Source of the DNA: Gemmatimonadales bacterium
Lineage (GTDB): Bacteria; Gemmatimonadota; Gemmatimonadetes; Palauibacterales; Palauibacteraceae
Length of the DNA: 64,000 nt
Assembly (NCBI GenBank): GCA_009840115.1
Contig: VXOJ01000011.1
Coordinates: forward strand, 1-64,000
Reading direction: 5' to 3'
Numbering within the stretch: the first letter of the stretch is position 1; the number at the start of each line of letters is the position of its first letter. The position numbers and the translations under genes were made by a program. The notes beneath the pieces were generated by a model that saw only the letters and a program-made list of their open reading frames with translations, was not told the origin of the DNA and ran no database searches. This document shows positions 7,823 to 16,587 of the stretch, one piece after another.

Positions 7823-10147
7823 GTGCCGGGTGATGCGGCCCGGAAGCACGCGCCTCCCCGGCAGGGGATCCTGACCCGAACGACGCGTGCGGACCGGGGC
7901 ATGGTCAAGCTTCCCGCGCTCACCCCGCACCTCCGATTTCACGAGATCGGCGAGGCGCAGGTGCTTCTCGTCTCCGAGTCGTTCAACACGCTGCTGCACG
8001 GCAAGCTGCACTGCGATCTGCTGCCGCTGCTCGACGGTCGGCGCCCCCGGGACGAGATTGTCGCGGCCCTCGAGGGCGCCCACGCGGCGACCGATGTCCT
8101 TGCGGCCATCGCCGCGTTCGCGGCCAAGGGCTACCTGGTCTCCGCCGATCACGGCATGGACCGGCGCCAGGCAGCCTACTGGTCGTCGCTCGGCGCGTCG
8201 CCGCGCTGGGTCGAGGAGCGGCTGGCGCAGTCGCGCGTCACGGTCGAGGGCGACGACGGCGGGCTCGTCCGGCACCTGGAGGCGAACGGCGCCAGGGTGG
8301 GGACCGGCGAGCCCAGGCTCACCGTTGTGGTCTGCGGCGACTATCTCGAAGCACATCTCGCGGAGGTGAATCGGCGTCAGCTCGAGGCGGGAGCGCCGTG
8401 GACGCCGGTGCGGCCGAGCGGCATGGAGCCGCTCTTCGGCCCCATCTTTCGGGCGGACAGGCAGGGGCCGTGCTGGGACTGCCTCGCGTACCGCCTGCGC
8501 AGCCACCGGGAAGTCCACGGTTTCCTGCGCAACGTCGCCGGCGAGGACGCCGCCTTCCGGCCGTTCGCGGCTCAGCCCGCCGTGCTGGAAGCGATGTGCG
8601 GGCTGATCGCGGCGGAGATCGTCAAGTGGCTGGTGCTGGGTGAGTCGGCCCCGATTCACGAACAGGCCATCGCGATGAATGTCGCCACCTTCGAAAGCTC
8701 GCAGCATCGGGTCGTGCGTCGGCCGCAGTGCCGGACCTGCGGCGACGAAGCCTTGCACCGACCGGATCGACCACCGGTTCCGGTGTCTCTGAAGGCGAGC
8801 CCCAAGGCCCATCGCAACAGCGGCGGCGCGCGCGCCGTGGCGCCGGGTGCCACCCTGGCGAAGTACCGGCACCTGGTGAGCCCGATCAGCGGCGTCGTGA
8901 CCTGGCTGTCGCGCACCACCGATGAGGCCGACTCCTGGCTGCACGTCTACTGGGCCGGGAGCAATCTCGGCATGAGAAGCCGGAGCCTGAGTTCGCTCAG
9001 GCGCAGCCTGCGCAGCAAGAGCGCCGGCAAGGGCAGCACACGACAGCAGTCCAAGGTCAGTGCCCTCTGCGAGGCGGTCGAACGCTATTCGGGCGCCCGT
9101 CATGGGGACGAGATCCGTATCCGCCAGCGATTCAGCGAGTTCGGAAGGGGAGAGGCGATCCACCCGAACGAGGTGCAGCTGTTCAGCGAGCGTCAGCTCG
9201 ACGAGGCGGGGAGCATCAACGCGAAAGGCCACCCCTACAACGTCGTCCCGCCGCGTCTCGAGCCCGACGCCGAAATCGACTGGACGCCGGTGTGGTCGCT
9301 GACGCAGCAGCGGCACCGCTACCTGCCGACGTCCATCCTCTACAGCATGCCGGCCGAGGAGCGCGGCCCCTCGGACCTGATCGCCGACTCGAACGGCTGC
9401 GCCGCGGGCAACACCCTGGAAGAGGCCATCCTGCAGGGCTTCTACGAACTGGCCGAGCGCGATGCGTTCGCCATCTGGTGGTATAACCGGTTGCGCGTGC
9501 CGGTCGTCGATCTTTCCAGCTTCGACGACGAGTACGTCGCAGCGGCCTCCGACTACTACGGCCGCCACGACCGGGATCTATGGATGCTCGACGTCACCTC
9601 CGATATCGGCATCCCCACCTTCGTTGCGCTCTCGCGCCGGCCGGACGCCCGGACCGAGGACATCATCTACGGTGCCGGGACCCACGCCGACCCGCGCATA
9701 GCAGCCCTGCGCGCGCTTTGCGAATTGAACCAGTGCCTCACCTGGCTGCCGCGTCCCGGGGCGGGGGACGGCCGGCCCAGGATCGATGATCCGCTGGCCC
9801 TATGGTGGTGGAAGACCGCCCGGCTCGCCGACTGTGCCTGGCTGGCGCCGGCGCCGGACGAGCCGCCCCGCACGGCTTCGCACTATCCGGTGACCGAATC
9901 GGCGGACACGCGCGAAGATGTGGAGAATTGCCGCGCGCTCGTCGAGGCGAGGGGCTTGGAGTTCCTTGTGCTGGATCAGACGCGGCCCGATATCGGCATG
10001 CCCGTGGCGCGGGTCATCGTGCCGGGCATGCGCCACTTCTGGGCAAGGTTCGCGGCCGGGCGCCTGTACGACGTGCCCGTCAGCCTGGGCTACCGGGAGT
10101 CCCCTCTCGCCGAAGCCGACCTGAATCCCGCGCCCGTGATCGCGTGA
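7823..10147 (+). CDS. TOMM cyclodehydratase: fused leader-binding/E1-like and YcaO domains
   Basis: A protein of up to 774 residues. Residues about 27-115 form a winged-helix-like leader-binding (RRE) domain beginning MVKLPALTPHLRFHEIG. Residues 120-330 are a reduced ThiF/E1-like domain with two Cys pairs (CWDC and CRTC) that probably hold a structural zinc. From about 350 the YcaO domain contains the ATP-binding signatures CEAVERYSG and GNTLEEAILQGFYELAERDAF. In this family YcaO uses ATP to activate the amide backbone and the E1-like part delivers the leader, turning Cys, Ser or Thr into azolines. The C-terminus reads NPAPVIA rather than the usual PxPxP tail. GTG 7823 lies two bases after the previous stop; ATG 7901 is an alternative start. 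No SagB-like flavin dehydrogenase is nearby. Confidence 0.9.
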   Translation: MPGDAARKHAPPRQGILTRTTRADRGMVKLPALTPHLRFHEIGEAQVLLVSESFNTLLHGKLHCDLLPLLDGRRPRDEIVAALEGAHAATDVLAAIAAFAAKGYLVSADHGMDRRQAAYWSSLGASPRWVEERLAQSRVTVEGDDGGLVRHLEANGARVGTGEPRLTVVVCGDYLEAHLAEVNRRQLEAGAPWTPVRPSGMEPLFGPIFRADRQGPCWDCLAYRLRSHREVHGFLRNVAGEDAAFRPFAAQPAVLEAMCGLIAAEIVKWLVLGESAPIHEQAIAMNVATFESSQHRVVRRPQCRTCGDEALHRPDRPPVPVSLKASPKAHRNSGGARAVAPGATLAKYRHLVSPISGVVTWLSRTTDEADSWLHVYWAGSNLGMRSRSLSSLRRSLRSKSAGKGSTRQQSKVSALCEAVERYSGARHGDEIRIRQRFSEFGRGEAIHPNEVQLFSERQLDEAGSINAKGHPYNVVPPRLEPDAEIDWTPVWSLTQQRHRYLPTSILYSMPAEERGPSDLIADSNGCAAGNTLEEAILQGFYELAERDAFAIWWYNRLRVPVVDLSSFDDEYVAAASDYYGRHDRDLWMLDVTSDIGIPTFVALSRRPDARTEDIIYGAGTHADPRIAALRALCELNQCLTWLPRPGAGDGRPRIDDPLALWWWKTARLADCAWLAPAPDEPPRTASHYPVTESADTREDVENCRALVEARGLEFLVLDQTRPDIGMPVARVIVPGMRHFWARFAAGRLYDVPVSLGYRESPLAEADLNPAPVIA

Positions 10148-10181
10148 GGAGGGCGCGGGAAGTCCGCACTTAAAACGCCGA

Positions 10182-10218
10182 CCTCGGCGAAGCCAGATGT
10201 CAACTGACCTCGCCGAGG
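10182..10218. terminator. Hairpin in the convergent gap between the YcaO and precursor genes
   Basis: CCTCGGCGA at 10182-10190 is perfectly complementary to TCGCCGAGG at 10210-10218, with a 19-base loop. A second hairpin, GGCCGGC (10233-10239) with GCCGGCC (10251-10257), lies next to it. Neither is followed by a T-run on either strand, so these may slow rather than stop transcription. Their position between two converging genes fits a terminator region. Confidence 0.4.
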
Positions 10219-10265
10219 CCGGGTGTTTCAGAGGCCGGCTGTCGGGTCTCGCCGGCCGCGGTGAG

Positions 10266-10517
10266 CTACCAGCAGCAGCAGAGGCCGGCCGAGATGGCCT
10301 CCATCTGCTCCTCGGTGATGTGCGGATCCGGCGGCAAGGCGAGATGCACCGTCTGCATGTCGCTCTCATGGATCTGGATGTTCATCGAATCGGGAATCGT
10401 GATGCCCAATTCGCCGCTGATCGCCGTCTTGGGATCCGCGAGAAGCTGTTGCCTGAATCCCGCGTCCACGGTGGACTTCTCAACGATCTGCGCAAGCATT
10501 TCATCGCCGCTTCTCAT
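10266..10517 (-). CDS. NHLP-leader RiPP precursor peptide ending in Cys-Cys-Cys-Trp
   Basis: An 83-residue peptide. Its leader follows the nitrile-hydratase-like (NHLP) pattern: AGFRQQLLADPKTAI, then LGITIPDSMNIQIHES, then HLALPPDPHITEEQMEAI. It ends SAGLCCCW, so the core after a Gly-ending cleavage point would be only four or five residues with three adjacent cysteines. The start ATG at 10517 has GGAG (CTCC on the plus strand at 10524-10527) six bases upstream; an upstream in-frame ATG at 10562 is less likely. It overlaps the end of the AlkB-fusion gene by 17 bases and converges on the YcaO operon. Cys is the preferred substrate of YcaO cyclodehydratases, so a tri-thiazoline product is inferred. 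The cleavage motif departs from a canonical GG, because AG precedes Leu. Confidence 0.85.
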   Translation of the reverse strand: MRSGDEMLAQIVEKSTVDAGFRQQLLADPKTAISGELGITIPDSMNIQIHESDMQTVHLALPPDPHITEEQMEAISAGLCCCW

Positions 10518-12693
10518 GGCATTCTCCGTCGTTTCTGCATTGGGAACCATCACCACTCTCACAGGAGTGGCTATTCCGAAGGATTAAGTCAAGCCTTGTG
10601 CCCCCCTGTTCGGGGTGCACAAGCGCGGCGATGTCGGTGGCAGCCGGGGACGCGGTATCGCGGGACGACAGATCCGGTTCGACGTCGCTCGGGGTGGCTT
10701 CGCGCGACTCGGCCATCAGCACCTCGCGGGCGGCACTGTGTCCCAGAGCGCCTCCCAGCGTCTGCGCGAACCGATCCTCAATCCCGCTGTCGCCCGACAC
10801 GAACACGCAGCGCGCCCCCGCGAGCGCCACAAGCTCGCGACCCGAACCGGGATTCCGGAGCTGTCCCTCGAACTCGGCGAGAGAGTGGAGGCCGTCCAGC
10901 CCGCCCCGCGGGACCGGCGCCAGCAGCAGGTTGTTTCGCGACAGCGCACGGATCGCCTTGCGGAAACGGCGGCACAACGCTTCGTAGTACCTGGCCGGGC
11001 CGCCGTCGTACACGAAGCGGATATCGAGCTCCGCGCCCGGCAGCGCCTCCCCGTCTGCCAGCGGTCCCAGAACCGCGACCGCCACGCCGCCGCTGGCCTC
11101 CGGAACGCCGCGATCGGCGAAGTCCTCCTCGACCGCCGCCAGGACGGTGACGATGGAGGCTTCGGCGACGCGCGACAGCGCCGTCGTCGCCTCGCTCACG
11201 GACAGGCTGCCACGCATCGCGTGCACGGCGATCTGGAAGACCTTGCCGTTCGACCACTCCAGCGCCGCCTCGACCGCCTCGCCGGCGTCCTGCACGGGGA
11301 TGTCGTCGAGTTGGGCCCGCATTTCGGAGAGGCTGAGTTCGTGCGTCCAGTACAGGCGCGCCAGCCCGCACCGGGCGATCGCCTCCGATTCCGAATCCGA
11401 CAGGAATCCCTCCGGCAGCTCAAGGTCCGTGAATTCCCGCTCCCGCAGCGTGTCGAGCAGGGCCGGCGAGCGGTTTATCCACCCGGCGAGACCGGGGGCG
11501 GCGGCGTGAATCTCCGCGATGACGTCGAACGCGTCGGGACGCGCCGCGAACGCCCGGCTGTCGTAGGCGCTCCAGTCGTCGATCTCCGGATAGAACTGGG
11601 CCCGCTGACGGTCGAGCAGCGGATCGATGGTCTCGAACCACCGCTTCGGAAAGAGCGCCATGCCGTTCATCTGGGCGTAGCTGCCCGGGAGCTGCGGGGA
11701 GGCGGCCTCGCCGTGATGCTGCAACAGCGGATAACGATGGTTGGACGTATGGTGGTCGGCGTGGCGCTGCATGTTGTAGTACAGCCAGTTGGTGAACTTG
11801 TAGGCCGCGCTCCAGGCATGCCTCGGCTTGACCGGCTCGTACCTGCCCGTGGGCATGCGGATGCGCCGCAGCCCGTAATGTTGCACGTAGTTGCTGATCT
11901 TCATCGAGAAGACGACGCTGCCGCACAGCGCAAGGTAGAGCAGCAGGGCCCAGGGGCCGCCCCACCACAGGATCAACCCGTACCAGAAGACGATCTGCAC
12001 GGTGTAGCGCCAGAACGCGTTCGTGTAGTGCCACAGCGGCAGGTGACGGCGGGTCAGCCGGCGGCGTTCGAACCGCCAGGCGCCTACCAGGTTGTTCGCC
12101 ACCTCGGCAGGCAGATACTGCCAGAAGCTCAGGCCCTTCGGCGCGGATCCGGGGTCGAGCGGCGTACACACGCGGGGGTGATGGATGTAGACGTGCTCGG
12201 TCGCATAGTGCGGGTAGGAGACGGAGGCCAGCAGGAACTCGCCGAGGCGCCGTTCCCACAGAGCCCGCCGATGCACCAGTTCGTGGCCCACGATGAACAC
12301 CGTCTGCGCGACGAGCGTCAGGATGGCGGCCGTGACACCGATCTCCCAGAGGGAGAGGCGGCCGACGACCAGCACTTGCCAGAGCGCGAACACGAAGGCC
12401 AGCGGCCAGAACGCGGCCCACAACCAGAGCGAGAGCTTGTACAGGAACAACTGGCTTTCGCGGGTCGTGGCCGGGTCCATGTTCCGCTCCTCGAGGCCGA
12501 AGAGGTGGTCGAACCGGTCCGCGAGCATGAAGAAGACGAACGGACCCGCGAGCCACCAGCCGCCGTACATGGCGGCGGCGAACACGAGCGGAAAGATGAG
12601 AAGCGGGACGAAGTGCGGCAGCGCGTTCGCGACGGAGGGCTCGACGACCCGTCGGCCCGCCGCTATCGAGGCGCCGGAACTATGTGCTTCCAT
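10501..12693 (-). CDS. AlkB-type di-iron monooxygenase fused to a GlnE-like nucleotidyltransferase domain
   Basis: A 730-residue protein. Residues 1-375 are an integral-membrane hydroxylase of the alkane monooxygenase/desaturase superfamily with all His boxes: HELVHRR (about 137), EHVYIHH (166), NYVQHYGL (268) and QRHADHH (309). Residues about 410-660 resemble the adenylyltransferase domain of GlnE. The line VAVLGPLADGEALPGAELDI parallels the GlnE 'LGKLGGxELNxxSDxDL' motif, but with the first metal-binding Asp as Glu and the Gly-rich part altered, so activity is uncertain. The start ATG at 12693 has GAGGA nine bases upstream. The 3' end overlaps the peptide precursor gene, placing both on one transcript. 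It could hydroxylate a lipid or the peptide product, or could simply be a neighbour. Pure alkane oxidation is possible, but no rubredoxin gene is near. Confidence 0.78.
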   Translation of the reverse strand: MEAHSSGASIAAGRRVVEPSVANALPHFVPLLIFPLVFAAAMYGGWWLAGPFVFFMLADRFDHLFGLEERNMDPATTRESQLFLYKLSLWLWAAFWPLAFVFALWQVLVVGRLSLWEIGVTAAILTLVAQTVFIVGHELVHRRALWERRLGEFLLASVSYPHYATEHVYIHHPRVCTPLDPGSAPKGLSFWQYLPAEVANNLVGAWRFERRRLTRRHLPLWHYTNAFWRYTVQIVFWYGLILWWGGPWALLLYLALCGSVVFSMKISNYVQHYGLRRIRMPTGRYEPVKPRHAWSAAYKFTNWLYYNMQRHADHHTSNHRYPLLQHHGEAASPQLPGSYAQMNGMALFPKRWFETIDPLLDRQRAQFYPEIDDWSAYDSRAFAARPDAFDVIAEIHAAAPGLAGWINRSPALLDTLREREFTDLELPEGFLSDSESEAIARCGLARLYWTHELSLSEMRAQLDDIPVQDAGEAVEAALEWSNGKVFQIAVHAMRGSLSVSEATTALSRVAEASIVTVLAAVEEDFADRGVPEASGGVAVAVLGPLADGEALPGAELDIRFVYDGGPARYYEALCRRFRKAIRALSRNNLLLAPVPRGGLDGLHSLAEFEGQLRNPGSGRELVALAGARCVFVSGDSGIEDRFAQTLGGALGHSAAREVLMAESREATPSDVEPDLSSRDTASPAATDIAALVHPEQGGTRLDLILRNSHSCESGDGSQCRNDGECHEKRR

Positions 12694-12814
12694 CCTGGAT
12701 ATCCTCTACCACGGTGACTCGGTGCGCGGCTTCGTTGCCCGGCACCTACCCCATCGAATCCATCATCACAAAAATCTAGCCTCAAGGGTAGCCCACGCCA
12801 GCAACGACGCGGAC

Positions 12815-15250
12815 TCACGGGACGAGGACGGGCGGGCGTTTTCTGAGCAGGAACAGCCCCTCGTTCCAGCTCGACACGGCGATCACGCCGCTCTCGAAGT
12901 ACGGGTAGTTGCTCCACGTCCCGCCGAAGGCGGTCGCGTCGTCATCCGTCGGCACGGTGTCGAAGAACGCCACCTCGACCGGGTTCTCCGGGTCGCGGAT
13001 GTCGAGGATCCGGAGGCCGCCCAGCAGGTTGGACTGGTAGAGGAAGTCGCCGCGCACGTACTGATTGTGGTCGATTGCGCGCGTCTCCGCGAAGTACTCC
13101 GTCGCCAGCACCGGATCGTCGAGTTCCTCCACGTCCCACACGAGCGTCCGCGTGTTCGAGACGGTGCCGCCTTCCTCGTCGAGTTCGTCGCCGAGGAAGA
13201 AGTAGCGGTGGTCCTCCGTGAGCCACCCCTGGTGGGCAGCGACCGCGCCCGGGTAGTTCGCGCTCGCGAGCGCGACCGGATTCTCCTTGTCGGTGATGTC
13301 GGAGATCCCGAGCGCGTCGATCGAAGCGTGGAAGCAGATCTCCCGTCCGACGTAGTCCTCGTCGGGTCCGGCGTAGACGACGCACTGGGCGTCGTGCGTG
13401 TAGCCGCCGCCGAGGAAGCCGCCGATGTCGGGGTCCGCGAAGCAGCCGGCGAAGCGCGGGTTCCGGGGATCGCGGATGTCGATCATGTGGAGGCCGCCGC
13501 CGCACGCCTCGCCCCCGCCGCTGCTGCCGACGGCGTGCGCGAACCCGGTCTCCTCGTTGATCACGATGTTGTGCGAACTGAACACGCCGTCGTAGTGGGC
13601 CGTCTCCGCGAACATCACCGGGGGATCGCGCACGTCGCGCAACTGGGTGAGGTCGAAGATCTGGACGCCGTGCGCGCCGGCGTTGTCCGCCACGATGAAG
13701 GCGTGATCCGCATAGGTCTTGATGTCGCGCCACAGGTTCTCGACGCCCCCTTCGGTGAGCGGGAGTTCGCCCACGTAGACCGGCGCGTTGGGGTCGGTGA
13801 TGTCGACGAAGGACGTGCCGTTGGACTTGCCGAGGAGGACGTATTCGCGGCCCGTCTCGGGATCGGTCCAGCCCCAGATGTCGTTCGCGATCGACGTGGG
13901 GCCCGCGCCGAGTTCGGCGAGCGGGAGGAAGGCGACGAGATCCACGTCCGTGCAGGCGTAGTCGAGCGCGGTCCCGTCCTGGCAGCTCACGGTCTCGCCC
14001 GAGATGGCCGTCATGTTCGGCCGCTCCGGGTCCCGCAGCGTGCCCGAAGCCACCCAGGAGCCTTCGGCGTCCGAGGGCTCGAGGACGGCAGCCGCGCCGA
14101 GCCTGAGGTCCGCCTGGCCGGCTCCGACCACGGTCATCTCCGCCCCGGCTCCGAGGCTGGACCCGAAGGCGGCCCCGGGACCGAACGGAGCGGCGTCGAC
14201 GGACTGAACGTGGTCGAGCGAGGTCGGGTCGACGGCGTACGCCGCTCCGGCCCCCGCGGCGGTGCCGGGCGCGCCAACCCACAGCAGCCCGCCGCCGACG
14301 GCCAGCGAGGCGCCGAAACCGGTCGCGTCGGAGCCTTCCGGGGGACTCACGAGTTGTGGCGCCCCGGGGGGCTCGCTCACGTCGAACGCCGCGACGACGC
14401 CCGTGCCCGCCTGTCCGGGCGCGCCCGCGAACAGCGTGCTGCCGTCCAGGACGAGCGACGCGCCGAAGCGGGCTCCGGCCGTGAGGCCCTCCAGCACGAA
14501 CGCGCCGGCAGGCCGCCAGGCGTCGTCCTCGCGCTCGAAGCGGTACACGGCGCCCCGGCCGCCATCGCTCCCGGGTGCGCCCACGACGAGCAGGTCGCCG
14601 GCCGCGACCAGGGCGGCGCCGAAGCGGTCCGCCCCCTCCGGCGATGGGCTCGTGAGACGGGCCGCCATCGCGGCCGCGCCGTCCGGCCCCACGGCGTAGA
14701 CGTAGACGGCCCCGGGTTGCGCGGGCGCCGGCTGGCCGAAGCGCGGCAGGTCACCGAGTCCGCCCGGAGCGCCGAGAAACGCGGCGTCGCCGGCGATGGC
14801 GACGGCGCTCCCCGCGCCGGCGCGCGGCTCCGTCGCGGGATCCAGCGTGGCGCGCTCGACCCACTCCCCTTCCCGGCGCTCGAACAGGTAGGCGCGACCG
14901 CGCATCTCCGCCGCACCCGGGGCGCCGACGAGGAGCCGCTCCCCGGCGTGGGCGATGTCGGTGCCGAACTGGTCGCCCACCGCGCCCGCCCCCGGCCGCA
15001 CCGTCCCCTCCACGGCCCAGGCGGCATCGCCGCCGCGCCGGAACACGTACACGGCGCCCGCCTCGGGGTAGGTCGGGAGTCGGATCTCGGCCCCGTTGCG
15101 CGAGACGAGGATGTCGTCCCCGACGAGCGCGATGGAGGCCGCGAATCCCGAGGCGGTGTATCCGGGCACCGTCGGAAGGGTCTGGGCCAAGGCGAACCCG
15201 GGCGTAACCAGGAGGCCGGAGATCAGGAGCGGGAACCTTGCGACACGCAT
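12815..15250 (-). CDS. Secreted FG-GAP repeat and choice-of-anchor B domain protein
   Basis: An 811-residue exported protein with a clear signal peptide (LLISGLLVTPGFALAQ). Residues about 30-380 contain seven or so FG-GAP-like beta-propeller repeats, each with a 'FGxxxxxxGxxLxVGAPG' core. Residues about 400-800 match the choice-of-anchor B (LVIVD-repeat) family: NDIWGWTDP, SFVDITDPNAP, SHNIVIN, YTHDAQC and DHNQYVRGDFLYQSN. Such proteins are extracellular propellers of unknown ligand. It runs in the same direction as the two genes upstream but is separated from the acyltransferase stop by 22 bases, so co-transcription is plausible. ATG 15250 is the only good start. Confidence 0.8.
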   Translation of the reverse strand: MRVARFPLLISGLLVTPGFALAQTLPTVPGYTASGFAASIALVGDDILVSRNGAEIRLPTYPEAGAVYVFRRGGDAAWAVEGTVRPGAGAVGDQFGTDIAHAGERLLVGAPGAAEMRGRAYLFERREGEWVERATLDPATEPRAGAGSAVAIAGDAAFLGAPGGLGDLPRFGQPAPAQPGAVYVYAVGPDGAAAMAARLTSPSPEGADRFGAALVAAGDLLVVGAPGSDGGRGAVYRFEREDDAWRPAGAFVLEGLTAGARFGASLVLDGSTLFAGAPGQAGTGVVAAFDVSEPPGAPQLVSPPEGSDATGFGASLAVGGGLLWVGAPGTAAGAGAAYAVDPTSLDHVQSVDAAPFGPGAAFGSSLGAGAEMTVVGAGQADLRLGAAAVLEPSDAEGSWVASGTLRDPERPNMTAISGETVSCQDGTALDYACTDVDLVAFLPLAELGAGPTSIANDIWGWTDPETGREYVLLGKSNGTSFVDITDPNAPVYVGELPLTEGGVENLWRDIKTYADHAFIVADNAGAHGVQIFDLTQLRDVRDPPVMFAETAHYDGVFSSHNIVINEETGFAHAVGSSGGGEACGGGLHMIDIRDPRNPRFAGCFADPDIGGFLGGGYTHDAQCVVYAGPDEDYVGREICFHASIDALGISDITDKENPVALASANYPGAVAAHQGWLTEDHRYFFLGDELDEEGGTVSNTRTLVWDVEELDDPVLATEYFAETRAIDHNQYVRGDFLYQSNLLGGLRILDIRDPENPVEVAFFDTVPTDDDATAFGGTWSNYPYFESGVIAVSSWNEGLFLLRKRPPVLVP

Positions 15251-15272
15251 CGTTACCTCCAGTGAAAACCGT

Positions 15273-16577
15273 CTACCGCGCCAGCGGGTTCACGCCGGCC
15301 AGGGCCGCGCCGGCGAAGGGGAGCGCCAGTACCCACAGCCTCAGGCCGAGCGGGCCGGCCCCGTCCGCCGCGATGCCGCCCAGGGCGAGGAGCGCCAGTC
15401 CGGCGCAGGCCGCCGTCCCGCCGGCCGCGAGCAGCCAACCCGGGCGCGTCCCTTCTCGGCGGCCGCCGCGCTCGAGCCGCCCGAACGCGAGCACGCACGG
15501 GACGAGCACCACCGCGTACAGGGCGAACCACAGCGGCCGGACGGTCCACCACGCGCCGGAGGCGGGGTCGACGCCGAGGCCCACACCGCCCAGGAGGAGC
15601 GCCGCGCCGACGACCAACGTCGCCGCCGTCAGGTGCCAGAGAAAGATCGTCATGATCATCCCGTTCACGAGCACCGTCGCCGTCCACGGGACCGCGCGCC
15701 CGAGCCAGCGCCGCATGGGGCCCTCGATCGATAGCAGCAGCCCGGTGTGGACGAGCGCCAGCGCCAGCATCGGCAGCTTCGGCGGCAGCGAGTTGCTGAT
15801 CTCGTCGCCGGGGACGCTCACCATGCTGACCGGGTACGGCCCGAGCGTCACCATCCCGACGAGCGCCGCCGCGCCCAGGGCGGCCCACGCCGCGCCCTTC
15901 CGCAGCCCCGCCGCGTACCCGTCGCGCCACGCGTACCCCAACTGGTGGACGGCGACCCAGATGAAGGCGTAGTTGGCCCAGCCCACGACGGTCAGATCGG
16001 CGGCGAGAAAGAGGACGTCGTCCACGACCGCGGCGGCGACCAACACCCAGAACGACCACAGCCCGTAGCGCCGCCAGGCCGCGTACGTCAGCGGCACGAT
16101 GAGCACGACCATGACGTAGACGGCGAGGAACCAGATCGGGATCAGCGCCATCTGCGACAGGTCGCCGACGAGGGTCGCGTCCACACCCCCGAGTCCCACG
16201 CCGACGCCGAGCAGCACCCATACCGCGAGCAGGGCGAGGACCGGACCGAGCAGGCGCCGGAGCGGCGTGTCCAGCCACTCCGCGTAACTCTGCCCCCGGT
16301 CGCTGGCGGATCGCCACGAGACGCCGTTCGAGTAGCCGCCGACGAGGAAGAAGATCGGCATCACCTGGAAGACCCACGTGAGCCACCGCGTCCACGACTG
16401 GTGTTCGAGCGCGCTCGAGAGCGCGATGTCCCCGCCGCCCGTGTACGGCGCCGCCTGGATCCAGTGGCCGACCACGACGGCGCCGATCGAGAGGGCGCGC
16501 AGGAAGTCCACGTACCGGTTGCGCGACTCCGGCGTTTGCGCGGCCACCCCTGCCGCGCGGGACCAAAGGCGGCTCAT
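15273..16577 (-). CDS. Acyltransferase 3 family membrane protein
   Basis: A 434-residue protein with about ten membrane helices. It begins with RNRYVDFLRALSIGAVVVGH, the characteristic first segment of acyltransferase-3 (OafA/NodX-like) enzymes in which Arg and the following His are conserved. A second hallmark, VMPIFFLVGGYSNG, follows at about residue 75. These enzymes transfer acetyl or other acyl groups to cell-surface glycans or lipids. The ATG at 16577 lies ten bases after the stop of the quinoprotein gene; a TTG directly before it is also in frame. The target is not evident from the neighbours. Confidence 0.8.
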   Translation of the reverse strand: MSRLWSRAAGVAAQTPESRNRYVDFLRALSIGAVVVGHWIQAAPYTGGGDIALSSALEHQSWTRWLTWVFQVMPIFFLVGGYSNGVSWRSASDRGQSYAEWLDTPLRRLLGPVLALLAVWVLLGVGVGLGGVDATLVGDLSQMALIPIWFLAVYVMVVLIVPLTYAAWRRYGLWSFWVLVAAAVVDDVLFLAADLTVVGWANYAFIWVAVHQLGYAWRDGYAAGLRKGAAWAALGAAALVGMVTLGPYPVSMVSVPGDEISNSLPPKLPMLALALVHTGLLLSIEGPMRRWLGRAVPWTATVLVNGMIMTIFLWHLTAATLVVGAALLLGGVGLGVDPASGAWWTVRPLWFALYAVVLVPCVLAFGRLERGGRREGTRPGWLLAAGGTAACAGLALLALGGIAADGAGPLGLRLWVLALPFAGAALAGVNPLAR

Positions 16578-16587
16578 CAAGCGCCCC

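Noticed and set aside
10615..12717. A 700-codon plus-strand frame opposite the AlkB fusion
   Set aside because: The minus strand shows all four His boxes of the hydroxylase; the plus frame is shadow.
13400..14900. Possible tandem DNA repeats in the FG-GAP gene
   Set aside because: The repetition is at protein level (propeller blades) with diverged DNA, not a recent DNA repeat.
12293..15265. A 990-codon plus-strand frame opposite the FG-GAP protein
   Set aside because: The minus strand gives an exported propeller with clear repeats, while the plus frame is low-complexity Arg/Glu/Val text.
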